Part shown: positions 24,494-33,420 of the stretch, in pieces
Numbering within the stretch: position 1 is the stretch's first letter
Layout of the letters: each line of letters starts with the position of its first letter
Assembly (NCBI GenBank): GCA_945861675.1
Contig: CAMAVY010000016.1
Location: 1 to 41,192 of the forward strand
Direction: 5' to 3'
From: Klebsiella pneumoniae
GTDB lineage: Bacteria; Pseudomonadota; Gammaproteobacteria; Pseudomonadales; Azotimanducaceae
Length of the DNA: 41,192 bases
Notes under the pieces: model-generated
Database searches by the model: none
Told to the model about the DNA's origin: nothing
The model's input: the letters and a program-made list of their open reading frames with translations, nothing else
Program-made: the position numbers and the translations under genes

Positions 24494-25681
24494 CTACTCA
24501 GCCCGCAGCGCGGCTGTCACCGGCAGGCGCGCCGCGCGCAACGCAGGCAGCAGACCACCGATGAGCCCAAGTGCCGTGGCCATCACGATGCCGCGCAGCA
24601 CCAGGCCTGGTGTGACAGCGAAATCGAAAGCCACCTGACTGAACGATGCGTTGTTCAACGTCGATACGGTGGCACCGTTGAACATGATGTATGCGACCAG
24701 ACCGCCCAGCAGCCCGCCAAACAATGCGAGCAGCATGGACTCAACGATGACCGAGGCGACGACCGGCGCGCCACCGAAGCCGATCGCGCGCAGCGTGCCG
24801 ATTTCGCGCGTGCGGGCCGACACCGCCGAGTACATGGTGTTGAGCGCGGCAAACATGGCACCGATGCCCATGATCACCGCCACGGCGTAGCCAAAGCTCC
24901 TGATGAGGTTGCTCAGGCTTTCGGACTGCCGCGCGAAGTAGGTGGGCTCATCGTTGGCCTCCATATCCAGGCGCTGGTCGTTCTTCACCGCAGCAGCAAA
25001 CGCGGGGAACGCCGACGCGTCCTGCAGCTTCACGCGCAGCGATGACAGCACACCCGGCCCGCGAAACAGGTCCTGCACGACCGGCAGGTCCATCCATACC
25101 TCGGACTCGTGGCCGCCGCCGCTGGCGGTAAAGATGCCGACGACCTTCAGCCGAGCATCGCGCAGTTTGACGATTGCACCGATGTCGATGCCTGCGAACT
25201 GATCGGCCGCACCGCGGCCAGCGATGAGTTCTGCCTTGCCGGGTTCGAACATGCGGCCCTGCACAATTGTCAGTTCGGGGCGCAGCTGCACGGCGACCGG
25301 CGTCACGCCGCGCAGTGTCAGGTTCGATGGCGACCCTGTCGCGCGCTTGGGCACGTCGGCAATCAGATACAGCTCCGGACTGATGAGCGGTTGACCGTTC
25401 TGCTTCGCAATGCCCGGCAGCGTTGCCACGATGCGCGCCTGGTCAGTGCTGAAGGTGGACGACAATTCGCCGTTGGCTCCACCGCGCAGCACGATGACCC
25501 GGTCGGGCTGACCCGTGCGCTGCAGCGTGCTGGCAAAACCCTGCGCCATCGACAGCAAGGCCACCAGCACCGCGACGACGCCGCCAACACCGACCACGAT
25601 GACCAGCGATGAACTGCAGCGTTGCGGCAGCGTGCGGAGATTCATGAGCGTGATTTCGAAGACCTGCGCAAACACGTTCAT
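24494..25681 (-). CDS. ABC transporter permease, MacB/FtsX family (second permease)
   Basis: A 395-residue membrane protein. An N-terminal transmembrane helix (~24-48) is followed by a periplasmic MacB-type domain of about 200 residues. Three C-terminal helices form the FtsX core, including SARTREIGTLRAIGFGGAPVVASVIVESMLLALFGG. The family converts ATP hydrolysis into mechanical movement of its periplasmic domain, driving export through an adaptor. It is the last gene of the minus-strand operon. It follows the first permease after an 82-base gap filled by 24-bp repeats. Its partner is presumably the first permease, giving a heterodimeric core with the shared ATPase. Confidence 0.92.
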   Translation of the reverse strand: MNVFAQVFEITLMNLRTLPQRCSSSLVIVVGVGGVVAVLVALLSMAQGFASTLQRTGQPDRVIVLRGGANGELSSTFSTDQARIVATLPGIAKQNGQPLISPELYLIADVPKRATGSPSNLTLRGVTPVAVQLRPELTIVQGRMFEPGKAELIAGRGAADQFAGIDIGAIVKLRDARLKVVGIFTASGGGHESEVWMDLPVVQDLFRGPGVLSSLRVKLQDASAFPAFAAAVKNDQRLDMEANDEPTYFARQSESLSNLIRSFGYAVAVIMGIGAMFAALNTMYSAVSARTREIGTLRAIGFGGAPVVASVIVESMLLALFGGLLGGLVAYIMFNGATVSTLNNASFSQVAFDFAVTPGLVLRGIVMATALGLIGGLLPALRAARLPVTAALRAE

Positions 25682-25695
25682 TCAGTTTCACCCGG

Positions 25696-25791
25696 CTGCG
25701 GAGCAGCCTTTCAAACTAGCTGCGGAGCAGCCTTTCAAACTAGCTGCGGCGCAGCCCTTCAAACTAGCTGCGCCGCAGCGCTTCGACAATG
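25696..25791. repeat. 24-bp tandem repeat at the permease-permease junction
   Basis: Four adjacent units lie at 25696-25719, 25720-25743, 25744-25767 and a diverged one at 25768-25791. Each carries a near-palindrome of the form GCTGC-NNN-GCAGC, and three are followed by AAACTAG in the plus sense. Read on the minus strand, the unit is an 8-codon copy of the end of the first permease gene: F-E-x-L-x-R-S with the TAG stop in three of them, all in the same frame. The tract is thus a stacked duplication of a gene 3' end. Confidence 0.9.
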
Positions 25792-26917
25792 GTCAGGCGC
25801 ATGCCCTGCACGGCAGGGAAGATGCCGGTGATGAAGCCGAGCGCAAGCGCAATGCCGAAGCCTGCCAGCACCGTCAACGGCGCAATGCTGAACGTCGGCA
25901 GAATGTTGCTCACGGTCTTGGCAATGCCCGGCGCCATCAGCATGGCAATGCCCATGCCGATCGCGGCTGCGACCATCGACAGCAGAATGGCCTCGCCCAG
26001 TACGAGCGCAAGCACGGTGCCGTTGCTGAAGCCCAGCGTCTTCAACACCGCCAGCTCGGGAATGCGTTCACGAAATGCCTGCGCCATGGTGTTGCCGGTG
26101 AGCAGCAGAATGGTGAAGAACACGGCGCCGAGAATGCCGCTCATGATCAGACCGATATCGCCGATCTGCTTGAGGAACTGCGCCTGAAACTCTGCCTCGG
26201 TGGAGGTGCGCGTCTCGTTCGCGGAATTGGCGAACATGGCGTCGATCGCGCGCGCAACATCGCCTGCGCGGTTCGGATCAGCGACGCGCACGATGTACCA
26301 GCCGACGGTGCCTTTGGCGAATTCCCGCGACTCGTCGAAGTAGCTGTAGTTGAACAACAGCGTGTCGGGCGGCGCTTCGTCCTGCGGCCCGTCGTAGATG
26401 CCCACCAGATCGAACTCCCACAGCCGTTCGCCGCCCTTCTTCGGCCAGATGTCAGCCTGAATGGGAATGCGATCACCAATCTTCCAATTGAATCGCTCGG
26501 CAAGTGCGCGCGGGGCGACGGCGCCTGTGCGTGTGCTCACGAAGGCTGCGAGCTGCTCAGGCGGAATGGTCAGCTCCGAGTACATGGCGAAGTACTGCTG
26601 CGGTTCGACCGGGTACTTCGGGAAGAAATTCTTGCGATCCTGATACATGCCGCCGAACCAGTTTGCGGTGGTCGCGTCGACCACGCCGGGCAGCGCCTTG
26701 ATCCGCTGCAGATAGCTGTACGGCACCGGATCGACGATGGAGTAACGCGGCGATGTGATCAGGCGATCAGCGCCGACCAGCTGCACGCCGCCATAGAAGC
26801 CGTCGATGATCGAGCGCAGCAGTGCAAACAGCAGGAAGGCAATGGCGATGGAGCTGAGCGTCAGCACCGTACGTGTACGCCGACGGAACAGACCCGACCA
26901 GAGCAGTCCGAAGTACT

Positions 26918-26921
<4 letters not shown>
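25764..26921 (-). CDS. ABC transporter permease, MacB/FtsX family (first permease)
   Basis: A 385-residue MacB/FtsX-type permease with one N-terminal helix (~17-40), a periplasmic domain and three C-terminal helices with RIPELAVLKTLGFSNGTVLALVLGEAILLSMVAA. It is about the size of its downstream partner but clearly distinct in sequence. Its start overlaps the ATPase stop by ATGA (26918-26921), which couples their translation. The C-terminus ends EALRRS and the stop TAG; the codons for this tail have been duplicated downstream as a tandem repeat. It functions with the adaptor and ATPase encoded upstream. Confidence 0.92.
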
Positions 26922-27622
<701 letters not shown>

Positions 27623-27707
27623 GAATCTCTCCTGCTGTGTTCAAGGGGCAGCGGATTGGCTGCGTGTTCGGGATGGTTACGCGCTCGCAAGGGTGCTGTG
27701 AGTTTGC

Positions 27708-28988
27708 TCAAGGGCTCACAGCCATGCCTGGTGTGAACTGCATGTCGCTGCCGTCGCGAGCGCCGAGCAGCACCCGCTCGCCTGCTGCAAGGCCGGCGGC
27801 AATCTGTGTGCGTGCGCCAACAACCTTGCCGGGGCGCACGCTGCGTTGTTCAAGGGTGTTGTCGGCCTTGACGACGAACACGAAGCGCGCGTCGCCCGTG
27901 CCGCGCAGGCTCGCGGTTTCGATGCTGGGCAAGGCGGCCGGTGCGTTGGTGGCGGCCGGTGTCGGGTTGTCGAGGAAACTCACCTTGACGCCCATGTCCG
28001 GCAGGATGCGCGAGTCGCGATCGACGAAGCCAATGCGCACGCGCACGGTGGCCTTGTTGCGGTCGGCCGTCGGAATAATGGCGATGACGCGCCCCTTGAG
28101 CTGCAGTTCCGGGTACGCGTTCAGCACGACCGTGGCGGATTGCTCGGCCTGCACGCGGTTGATGTAGGCCTCGTTCACGTCGACTTCCACTTCCAGCGAG
28201 TCCATGTCCACGATGGTGCCGATACCGGTTCGGGTGAAGCCACCACCTGCCGAGATGGGTGAGATCATTTCACCGGGCTGTGCTGCCTTGGCCACGACCA
28301 CGCCAGTGAACGGTGCGCGGATCGTCAAGTCATCGAGCAGGCGCTGCTGCACGGCCAGCGCCTGTTCGCTGACGTGAATGTCTGCCTGCATGCGGGCAAC
28401 GCGCGCCTCGGTGCCTTCGCGGCTGAGGCGAGTGCGGTCTGCGTCTGCCTGCGAGGTCAGCTTGCGCGCTGCAAGATCTGCGGCTCTGCGTTCGTCGAGA
28501 CGCGCCTGGCGCAGTTGCGTATCGAGCTCGCGCAGGCCGGCGCGCGCCGCGCTCAACTGCGCAGCCGACAGCGCGTACTCGCCGCGTGGAATGCTGTCGT
28601 CCAGACGCGCCAGCACCTGGCCCTCCTTCACCTGCATGCCTTCTTCGATCAATACCTCGACCACCTTGCCGGTGATCTTGGCGGACACAGTGGCCTGCCG
28701 ACGTGCGATCACATAGCCGGATGCATCCAGCACGCTGCTGCCTGCGCCACCCGGCCCACCGCCCGGCAGTTCGACGATGGCTGTGGACACCGCGGGCGGC
28801 GGACCGCCCTTGCCGAACAGCATCCATGCGAGCCCGCCAGAAATTGCCGCAATGACGACGATGCCCAGCACCAGCGGCCAGCGTGGTCGTTCGCTGTGCA
28901 TCGCCGATCCGCTGGGCGCGCTGCGATCGATGCGCAATCTGCCGAGCAACTCGCGCTTGTCCGCGGTGCTGTTGCCGTTGTCAGCCAT
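27708..28988 (-). CDS. Periplasmic adaptor (MacA/HlyD membrane-fusion protein)
   Basis: A 426-residue membrane-fusion protein with a cytoplasmic N-terminus, one transmembrane anchor (~39-57) and a lipoyl/barrel-sandwich half (GKVVEVLIEEGMQVKEGQVLARLDDS). A long alpha-helical hairpin rich in Ala, Arg and Gln comes next. The second lipoyl half (IRAPFTGVVVAKAAQPGEMI), beta-barrel (VEVDVNEAYINRVQAEQSATVVLNAYPE) and membrane-proximal domain follow. It would connect the MacB-like permeases to an outer-membrane TolC-type channel, which is not encoded here. It is the first gene of the four-gene minus-strand export operon, divergent from the phosphatase-like gene. Substrate is unknown. Confidence 0.93.
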   Translation of the reverse strand: MADNGNSTADKRELLGRLRIDRSAPSGSAMHSERPRWPLVLGIVVIAAISGGLAWMLFGKGGPPPAVSTAIVELPGGGPGGAGSSVLDASGYVIARRQATVSAKITGKVVEVLIEEGMQVKEGQVLARLDDSIPRGEYALSAAQLSAARAGLRELDTQLRQARLDERRAADLAARKLTSQADADRTRLSREGTEARVARMQADIHVSEQALAVQQRLLDDLTIRAPFTGVVVAKAAQPGEMISPISAGGGFTRTGIGTIVDMDSLEVEVDVNEAYINRVQAEQSATVVLNAYPELQLKGRVIAIIPTADRNKATVRVRIGFVDRDSRILPDMGVKVSFLDNPTPAATNAPAALPSIETASLRGTGDARFVFVVKADNTLEQRSVRPGKVVGARTQIAAGLAAGERVLLGARDGSDMQFTPGMAVSP

Positions 28989-29244
28989 GCATGCAGTGCC
29001 TGCGTATGAATATGCGAATGATTGCCGGGATGCTTGTGCAGATGCTTGTGGCCGAGGAGTGTATGCCGGCTAACATCGTGTCGGTTCGTGCGGCCCTGAA
29101 CGAACGGACGAAGCCGGTGTCATGTTCACGTAACTGCCTGGGTTGGTCACGAAGTTGCGTTCATTCGCGTGGGCTTCATGTTCAGCGCACCGGATGTTGT
29201 GCACCTGCGACTGATCATCAAGGGACAGATCACGGAGATTCACC

Positions 29245-29985
29245 ATGAGACACACACCGAACTGTGCTGCCGGCGCACACAACACAGCGCGGCGCAGCGC
29301 ATGGTGCCAACGCCTGCGGGCGCAGGTCTTGATCTGCATTGCCGTCTTGTACGGGGCGATGGTGTGCGCCGCGGCGCCGGCGGCGCCGGCACCTGTGGGT
29401 GGCGCTGCGCCCGCTGCGCCATCACGCACCTCGGTTGCACGGCCGGCTGCGACATTGACCGAGGTGCTGCCCGGTCTGTGGGTGGGCGGCGCCGTGCCCG
29501 TTGCACGCATGCCGGGCTGGCCTGTGGGCGCACCCGTCGGCGCACCCGTCGGCGCACCTGCGGCAACGCCCGTGCCCGCCGCAGCACAGGTCGCTGCAAA
29601 TGCTTCGAGCCCTGTCGACGCAGCGCAGGCAGCACGGCGGATCTTTGCTGTCATCGACCTGCGCACTGCTGGCGAAGGCCGCGGCCTGGCCGACATGCGC
29701 GATGCAGCGAAGGCCGCCGGTGTTGGTTTCGTGTCGGTACCGGTCGGCCGGATCGGGCCGCCGCCAGCCGCGGCGGTCGAGCAGCTTGCGGCGGTATTGC
29801 GCAATGCTGAAGGCGCGCCGGTGGTGTTGCTGTGCACGTCCGGCAACCGTGCAGGCGACGTGCTTGCGCGTTACCTGATCCGCACGGGTGTCGATGTCGA
29901 TTCCGCAATCGCCAGAGGTCGTTCTGTTGGCCTCAGCGCTGATCGCGCGGCGGCAATCCGCAGTGCGGCATTCGGGCATCCCTGA
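29245..29985 (+). CDS. Exported DUF442-like (beta-lactamase-hydrolase-like) phosphatase-family protein
   Basis: A 246-residue protein with an N-terminal hydrophobic segment (~28-42, cleavage near CAAA) suggesting export. The core TEVLPGLWVGG, FAVIDLRTAGEG and VVLLCTSGNRAGDVLARYLI resembles the DUF442/beta-lactamase-hydrolase-like phosphatase group. C197-TSGN-R202 is the C-x4-R signature of that group, one residue shorter than the C-x5-R of true tyrosine phosphatases. An insert of low-complexity GAPV repeats (~94-105), encoded by a 12-bp tandem repeat at 29524-29559, interrupts the fold after the first strand. The usual partner genes for sulfide oxidation are absent. It converges with the next gene. 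Confidence 0.7.
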   Translation: MRHTPNCAAGAHNTARRSAWCQRLRAQVLICIAVLYGAMVCAAAPAAPAPVGGAAPAAPSRTSVARPAATLTEVLPGLWVGGAVPVARMPGWPVGAPVGAPVGAPAATPVPAAAQVAANASSPVDAAQAARRIFAVIDLRTAGEGRGLADMRDAAKAAGVGFVSVPVGRIGPPPAAAVEQLAAVLRNAEGAPVVLLCTSGNRAGDVLARYLIRTGVDVDSAIARGRSVGLSADRAAAIRSAAFGHP

Positions 29986-30061
29986 CTGTCCGCGCCCGCA
30001 TGGATCGGTTGGTGTGCGGGTCGGTGTACTGCCGGTGCAGCGCCGACCCATGTGTCGCGAA

Positions 30062-30631
30062 CTAGACGATGTCGTACTGCAGCAGCACGCGCGACCCACT
30101 TGCGAGACCGCTGCGGAAGCGCGGCCCCCACAGCAGCCACTCGCCGGAGTATTTGCTGCCGAAACGCTGCAGCGCGAGTTCATGTTGTTCTTTTGCCGTG
30201 ACGCGTTGGCCGCGCGCCATGAGGTTGGGCAGGCCGCGATAGCGGCGCTGCGACTTGCCCCAGAGGCCCACATCGCCCACCCAGATGCGCGCGCTGCGCA
30301 GGTTTTTGGCAATGGCGCGTGCCCGCCAGGCACTCGCATCGGTGACGACCCAGATGCTGGCGCCCGCGTGCACGAACCAGACCTCGGCCTGACAACGGCT
30401 TTCCTTGCCGTTGCTGCGCATCGGCGTGAGGTAGATCAGGTCGGTCTGCCCGAGCGCCGCCGCGGCCGAGGCCGGCTTCGCCGCGGGTGCGGCACTTGCC
30501 GTGCCGGTCAATTGGGAGAGCAGCGCGTTGCGGCGCGCCGCATCAGGCACGGCCACGTGTTGCAGCATGGAAAGTGCGGTCGGCGCGCCGAGCAGGCTTG
30601 CACCCAATAGAAAGAGGCGGCGGCGATTCAT
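30062..30631 (-). CDS. Exported protein, possible pyridoxamine-phosphate-oxidase-like split barrel
   Basis: A 189-residue protein with a twin-arginine-like signal (MNRRRLFLLGASLLGAP). After an Ala-rich linker the core LIYLTPMRSNGKESRCQAEVWFVHAGASIWVVTDASAWRARAIAKNL resembles FMN/F420-binding split-barrel proteins, which have a RSGKxRxxPxWF pattern. The link is by pattern only and binding residues cannot be confirmed. Tat export would fit a pre-folded cofactor protein. It converges with the phosphatase-like gene and is divergent from the acyl-CoA dehydrogenases. Function unknown. Confidence 0.55.
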   Translation of the reverse strand: MNRRRLFLLGASLLGAPTALSMLQHVAVPDAARRNALLSQLTGTASAAPAAKPASAAAALGQTDLIYLTPMRSNGKESRCQAEVWFVHAGASIWVVTDASAWRARAIAKNLRSARIWVGDVGLWGKSQRRYRGLPNLMARGQRVTAKEQHELALQRFGSKYSGEWLLWGPRFRSGLASGSRVLLQYDIV

Positions 30632-30859
30632 TGTGGTGGCAGCTCGATGATGTGCGCGTCGCAGTATTCCGAGCGTTCTGAGGCATGGTCAATCGACGCG
30701 CGTCGCCAGCACCGCTGATGGGGTCGCGTTGTCCCGATGTTCTGCTGCGCCCGGCGCACGCAGGTAGTTCAGTTCGCGCAGGGAGTTCAGGTAAAGCTGC
30801 GTTGCCGAGCAGGCGGTGGTTACAATCCGGGCGGGCATTCAGAAACGGGAGAGATACGG

Positions 30860-31978
30860 ATGAATTTTGAGTTCAGCGATGAGCAGAACCAATTGCGCGA
30901 GCAGGCGCTATCCATGCTGCGCAGCAAGAGCGGGCCGGGCGTCGTTCGCCGCGTGCTCGAAAACGACAAGGAACCCTACGCGAAGGACCTGTGGAGCGAG
31001 ATCGTAAATCTGGGCTGGACCGCCAGCACCATCCCCGAGGAATTCGGCGGCATCGGTCTGAGCCATCTGGAAGTCTGCGTGCTGGCAGAAGAACTCGGAC
31101 GGGCCACTGCGCCGGTGCCGTTCTCCTCCAGTGTCTATCTCGCGACCGAAGCGCTGCTGATGGCGGGCTCGCATGCGCAGAAGGAGAAGTGGCTGCCGAA
31201 GCTTGCGGCCGGGGAAGTGATCGGCACGTTTGCGTTGGCTGAAGGCGGCGGCACAGCCAGTGCCAAGGCGCTGAAGACGAAGTTCAAGGACGATGGACTG
31301 CGCGGCGAAAAGCTCGGAGTACCCGATGGTGACATTGCGGATTTCGCCATTGTTGTCGGCAGCAGTCGTCACGGTGATCGTGCCAGCTGGTATCTGGTCG
31401 ATCTCACCGACAGCGACGTCAAGCGCAAGGGCGTGACCATGATCGATCCCACGCGCTCGCACGCCAATCTCAAGTTCAAGGGCGCCAGCGCGGAACCGTT
31501 GGGCAAGGATGGACAGGGTTGGGCACTGACGCGCGGACTGCTGGATCGCGCCGCTGTGTTGTACGCGTGGGAACAGGTCGGTGGTGCGCAGGCGGCGCTC
31601 GAACAGGCCAAAGAATACGCGCTCGGGCGCTATGCCTTCGGGCGCCCCATCGCGTCGTATCAGGCCATCAAGCACAAGCTGGCGATGGCCTATGTGAAGA
31701 ACACGCTGGCGCGTTCGAACTGCTACTTCGGCGCCTGGGCATTGTCCACATTGGCCGACGAACTGCCGACGGCCGCGGCAACCGCGCGCGTGTCCGCGAC
31801 ACAGGCCTACCACTACGCGTCGAAGGAAAACATCCAGACGCACGGTGGCATGGGCTTCACGTGGGAATTCGACTGCCAGTTCCACTACCGCCGTTCAAAG
31901 CTGCTGGCGACCAACATCGGCAGTGAGGTGGAGTGGTCTGACCGTCTGGTCACGGCACTCGAGGCCAGCGCAGCCTGA
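30860..31978 (+). CDS. Acyl-CoA dehydrogenase family protein, likely partner subunit
   Basis: A 372-residue ACAD-fold flavoprotein. ATG 30860 has a good Shine-Dalgarno (GGGAGAG) and begins FEFSDEQNQLREQAL. STIPEEFGGIGLSHLE, a substrate-channel region (TFALAEGGG) and RYAFGRPIASYQAIKHKLA are typical. The C-terminal HGGMGFTWEFDCQFHYRRSK lacks the EGT motif carrying the catalytic Glu of MCAD-type enzymes. The helix-G position used as catalytic base by isovaleryl-type enzymes reads LDRAAV. It may be the non-catalytic chain of a heteromeric ACAD with the next gene, as for actinobacterial steroid-chain FadE pairs; this is inference. Confidence 0.9.
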   Translation: MNFEFSDEQNQLREQALSMLRSKSGPGVVRRVLENDKEPYAKDLWSEIVNLGWTASTIPEEFGGIGLSHLEVCVLAEELGRATAPVPFSSSVYLATEALLMAGSHAQKEKWLPKLAAGEVIGTFALAEGGGTASAKALKTKFKDDGLRGEKLGVPDGDIADFAIVVGSSRHGDRASWYLVDLTDSDVKRKGVTMIDPTRSHANLKFKGASAEPLGKDGQGWALTRGLLDRAAVLYAWEQVGGAQAALEQAKEYALGRYAFGRPIASYQAIKHKLAMAYVKNTLARSNCYFGAWALSTLADELPTAAATARVSATQAYHYASKENIQTHGGMGFTWEFDCQFHYRRSKLLATNIGSEVEWSDRLVTALEASAA

Positions 31979-32002
31979 CGGCGCGCCACCCAATCGAATC
32001 GT

Positions 32003-32024
32003 TAGCCCGCGCCGCGCGGGCCTA
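32003..32024 (+). other. GC-rich hairpin between the two acyl-CoA dehydrogenase genes
   Basis: GCCCGCG (32005-32011), loop CCG and CGCGGGC (32015-32021) form a perfect 7-bp stem, extendable by two pairs with one bulge. It sits in the 72-base intercistronic gap with no T-tract. It could tune relative expression of the two subunits; no proof from sequence alone. Confidence 0.5.
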
Positions 32025-32050
32025 CTCAAGCACACAGCGAGAAACAGACT

Positions 32051-33271
32051 ATGGATTTCAGTGACAGCCCGGAAGAAGCAGGCATCCGCGCCGAAGTGCG
32101 CACATGGCTCGAAGCCAACGTGCCCAGCAAGTCCGAACTCAAGGGCTTGGATTACCTCAAGCAGGCGAAGTTGTGGCAGAAGCGCAAGTACGAAGCCGGC
32201 TGGGCGTGTATTCGCTGGCCGAAGGAATACGGCGGCCGGGGTGGTTCCACGATCGAGCAGGTGATCTGGGGCCAGGAAGAAGCGAAGTTCGAAGTGCCGA
32301 TGAATATCTTCACGATCGGCCAGGGCATGGCAGCACCCACGCTGATGGCCTGGGGTGCCGAAGAGCACAAGCGCCGCTATCTGCCGAAAATGGCAGCCGG
32401 CGACGAAGTCTGGTGCCAGTTGTTCAGTGAACCTGCGGGCGGCTCGGACCTCGCGGCATTGCGCACACGCGCAGAACGCGTGGGCGATGACTGGATCATC
32501 AATGGCTCGAAGATCTGGACCTCCGGCGCGCACTACTCCGATTACGGCATTCTCGTCGTGCGCACCGACCCCACAGTGGCCAAGCACAAGGGCCTGTCGT
32601 ATTTCTTCCTGTCGATGAAGACGCCGGGCGTTGAGATCAAGCCCATCAAACAGATTTCTGGTGGCGCGAATTTCAACGAGGTGTTTTTCACCGACGTGCG
32701 CATTCCGGACGCACAGCGTCTTGGCGCGGTGGGTCAGGGCTGGCAGGTGTCGTTGACCACGTTGATGAACGAACGCGCAACGATCAGCAGTGGTGGCGGT
32801 GGCGGTGGTGCACTGAACTCGCGCGCGGTCATGCAGCTGGCTTCGAAGGTCAAGCTGGGCGACAAGGCCGCAATCAAGGACAGCACGGTGCGTTCGAAGA
32901 TTGCCGACTGGTATTGCCAGGAGTCGGGTCTGCGGTTCACCAACTATCGCGCGCAGTCGGCCTTGTCACGCGGCGACACGCCGGGGCCGGAGAACTCGAT
33001 CGGCAAGCTGGTGTCGGCGCCGAAGGGCCAGGAGATGGCCTCGTTCTGCATGGACCTGCTGGGCATGACGGGCACGGTGGCCGACATGAAGATGAACGAC
33101 GATGCCGCGCGCGCCGTTGCGCAGTACATGGGGTCACCGGGTGGCCGCATTGCCGGCGGCACGGACGAGATCATGTTGAACATCATTGCCGAACGCGTGC
33201 TGGGCCTGCCGCAGGACGTGCGTCTCGACAAGGGCATTCCGTTCAACGAGGTACCGACCGGGAAGGGCTGA
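32051..33271 (+). CDS. Acyl-CoA dehydrogenase family protein, likely catalytic subunit
   Basis: A 406-residue ACAD with MDFSDSPEEAGIRAEVRTWLE, RWPKEYGGRGGSTIEQ, CQLFSEPAGGSDLAAL (FAD/substrate segment), NGSKIWTSGAHYSDYGIL and a C-terminal GGTDEIMLNIIAERVLGLP. The MCAD-type Glu before GT is Gly here. The helix-G stretch LMNERATISSG offers a Glu where isovaleryl-CoA dehydrogenase has its base, so this chain is probably the catalytic one. A run of six glycines follows that helix. It sits 72 bases after the first ACAD on the same strand; pairs of this kind often form alpha2beta2 enzymes acting on bulky acyl-CoAs such as steroid side chains. Confidence 0.93.
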   Translation: MDFSDSPEEAGIRAEVRTWLEANVPSKSELKGLDYLKQAKLWQKRKYEAGWACIRWPKEYGGRGGSTIEQVIWGQEEAKFEVPMNIFTIGQGMAAPTLMAWGAEEHKRRYLPKMAAGDEVWCQLFSEPAGGSDLAALRTRAERVGDDWIINGSKIWTSGAHYSDYGILVVRTDPTVAKHKGLSYFFLSMKTPGVEIKPIKQISGGANFNEVFFTDVRIPDAQRLGAVGQGWQVSLTTLMNERATISSGGGGGGALNSRAVMQLASKVKLGDKAAIKDSTVRSKIADWYCQESGLRFTNYRAQSALSRGDTPGPENSIGKLVSAPKGQEMASFCMDLLGMTGTVADMKMNDDAARAVAQYMGSPGGRIAGGTDEIMLNIIAERVLGLPQDVRLDKGIPFNEVPTGKG

Positions 33272-33298
33272 GGCTGGCCTGCCAAGGCAGGGCCTTCC

Positions 33299-33320
33299 AG
33301 CGCGCCCTTCGGGGCGCGCT
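33299..33320 (+). terminator. Strong TTCG-tetraloop hairpin after the acyl-CoA dehydrogenase pair
   Basis: AGCGCGCCC and GGGCGCGCT make a perfect 9-bp stem closed by the very stable TTCG loop. A smaller hairpin (GGCCTGCC...GGCAGGGCC) lies just upstream. The T-run is poor (GCTCATTCCT), so it may be a terminator or an mRNA 3'-end stabiliser. Confidence 0.55.
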
Positions 33321-33381
33321 GCTCATTCCTGCGTATCCCATCTGCATGCATCGGGCTGGACGATTCCTGTACACCCCAGCC

Positions 33382-33420
33382 ATGCTTAAGCTGAACCCGA
33401 AATTCAGGCCCTCTGCGTGA
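33382..33420 (+). other. Possible 12-codon leader frame overlapping the next start
   Basis: ATG 33382 opens a frame reading MLKLNPKFRPSA whose TGA (33418-33420) overlaps the GTG start at 33417 in the arrangement GTGA. This would allow translational coupling for a gene whose GTG lacks an evident Shine-Dalgarno. Chance is possible for so short a frame. Confidence 0.3.

Noticed and set aside
25696-25791. Repeat cluster considered as a CRISPR array
   Set aside because: The 24-bp units are directly adjacent without spacers and derive from a gene end; no cas gene is present.
30822-30828. TACAAT as a -10 box before the acyl-CoA dehydrogenase pair
   Set aside because: The only -35-like hexamer (TTGCCG) is about 13 bases upstream, too close for a sigma-70 promoter.
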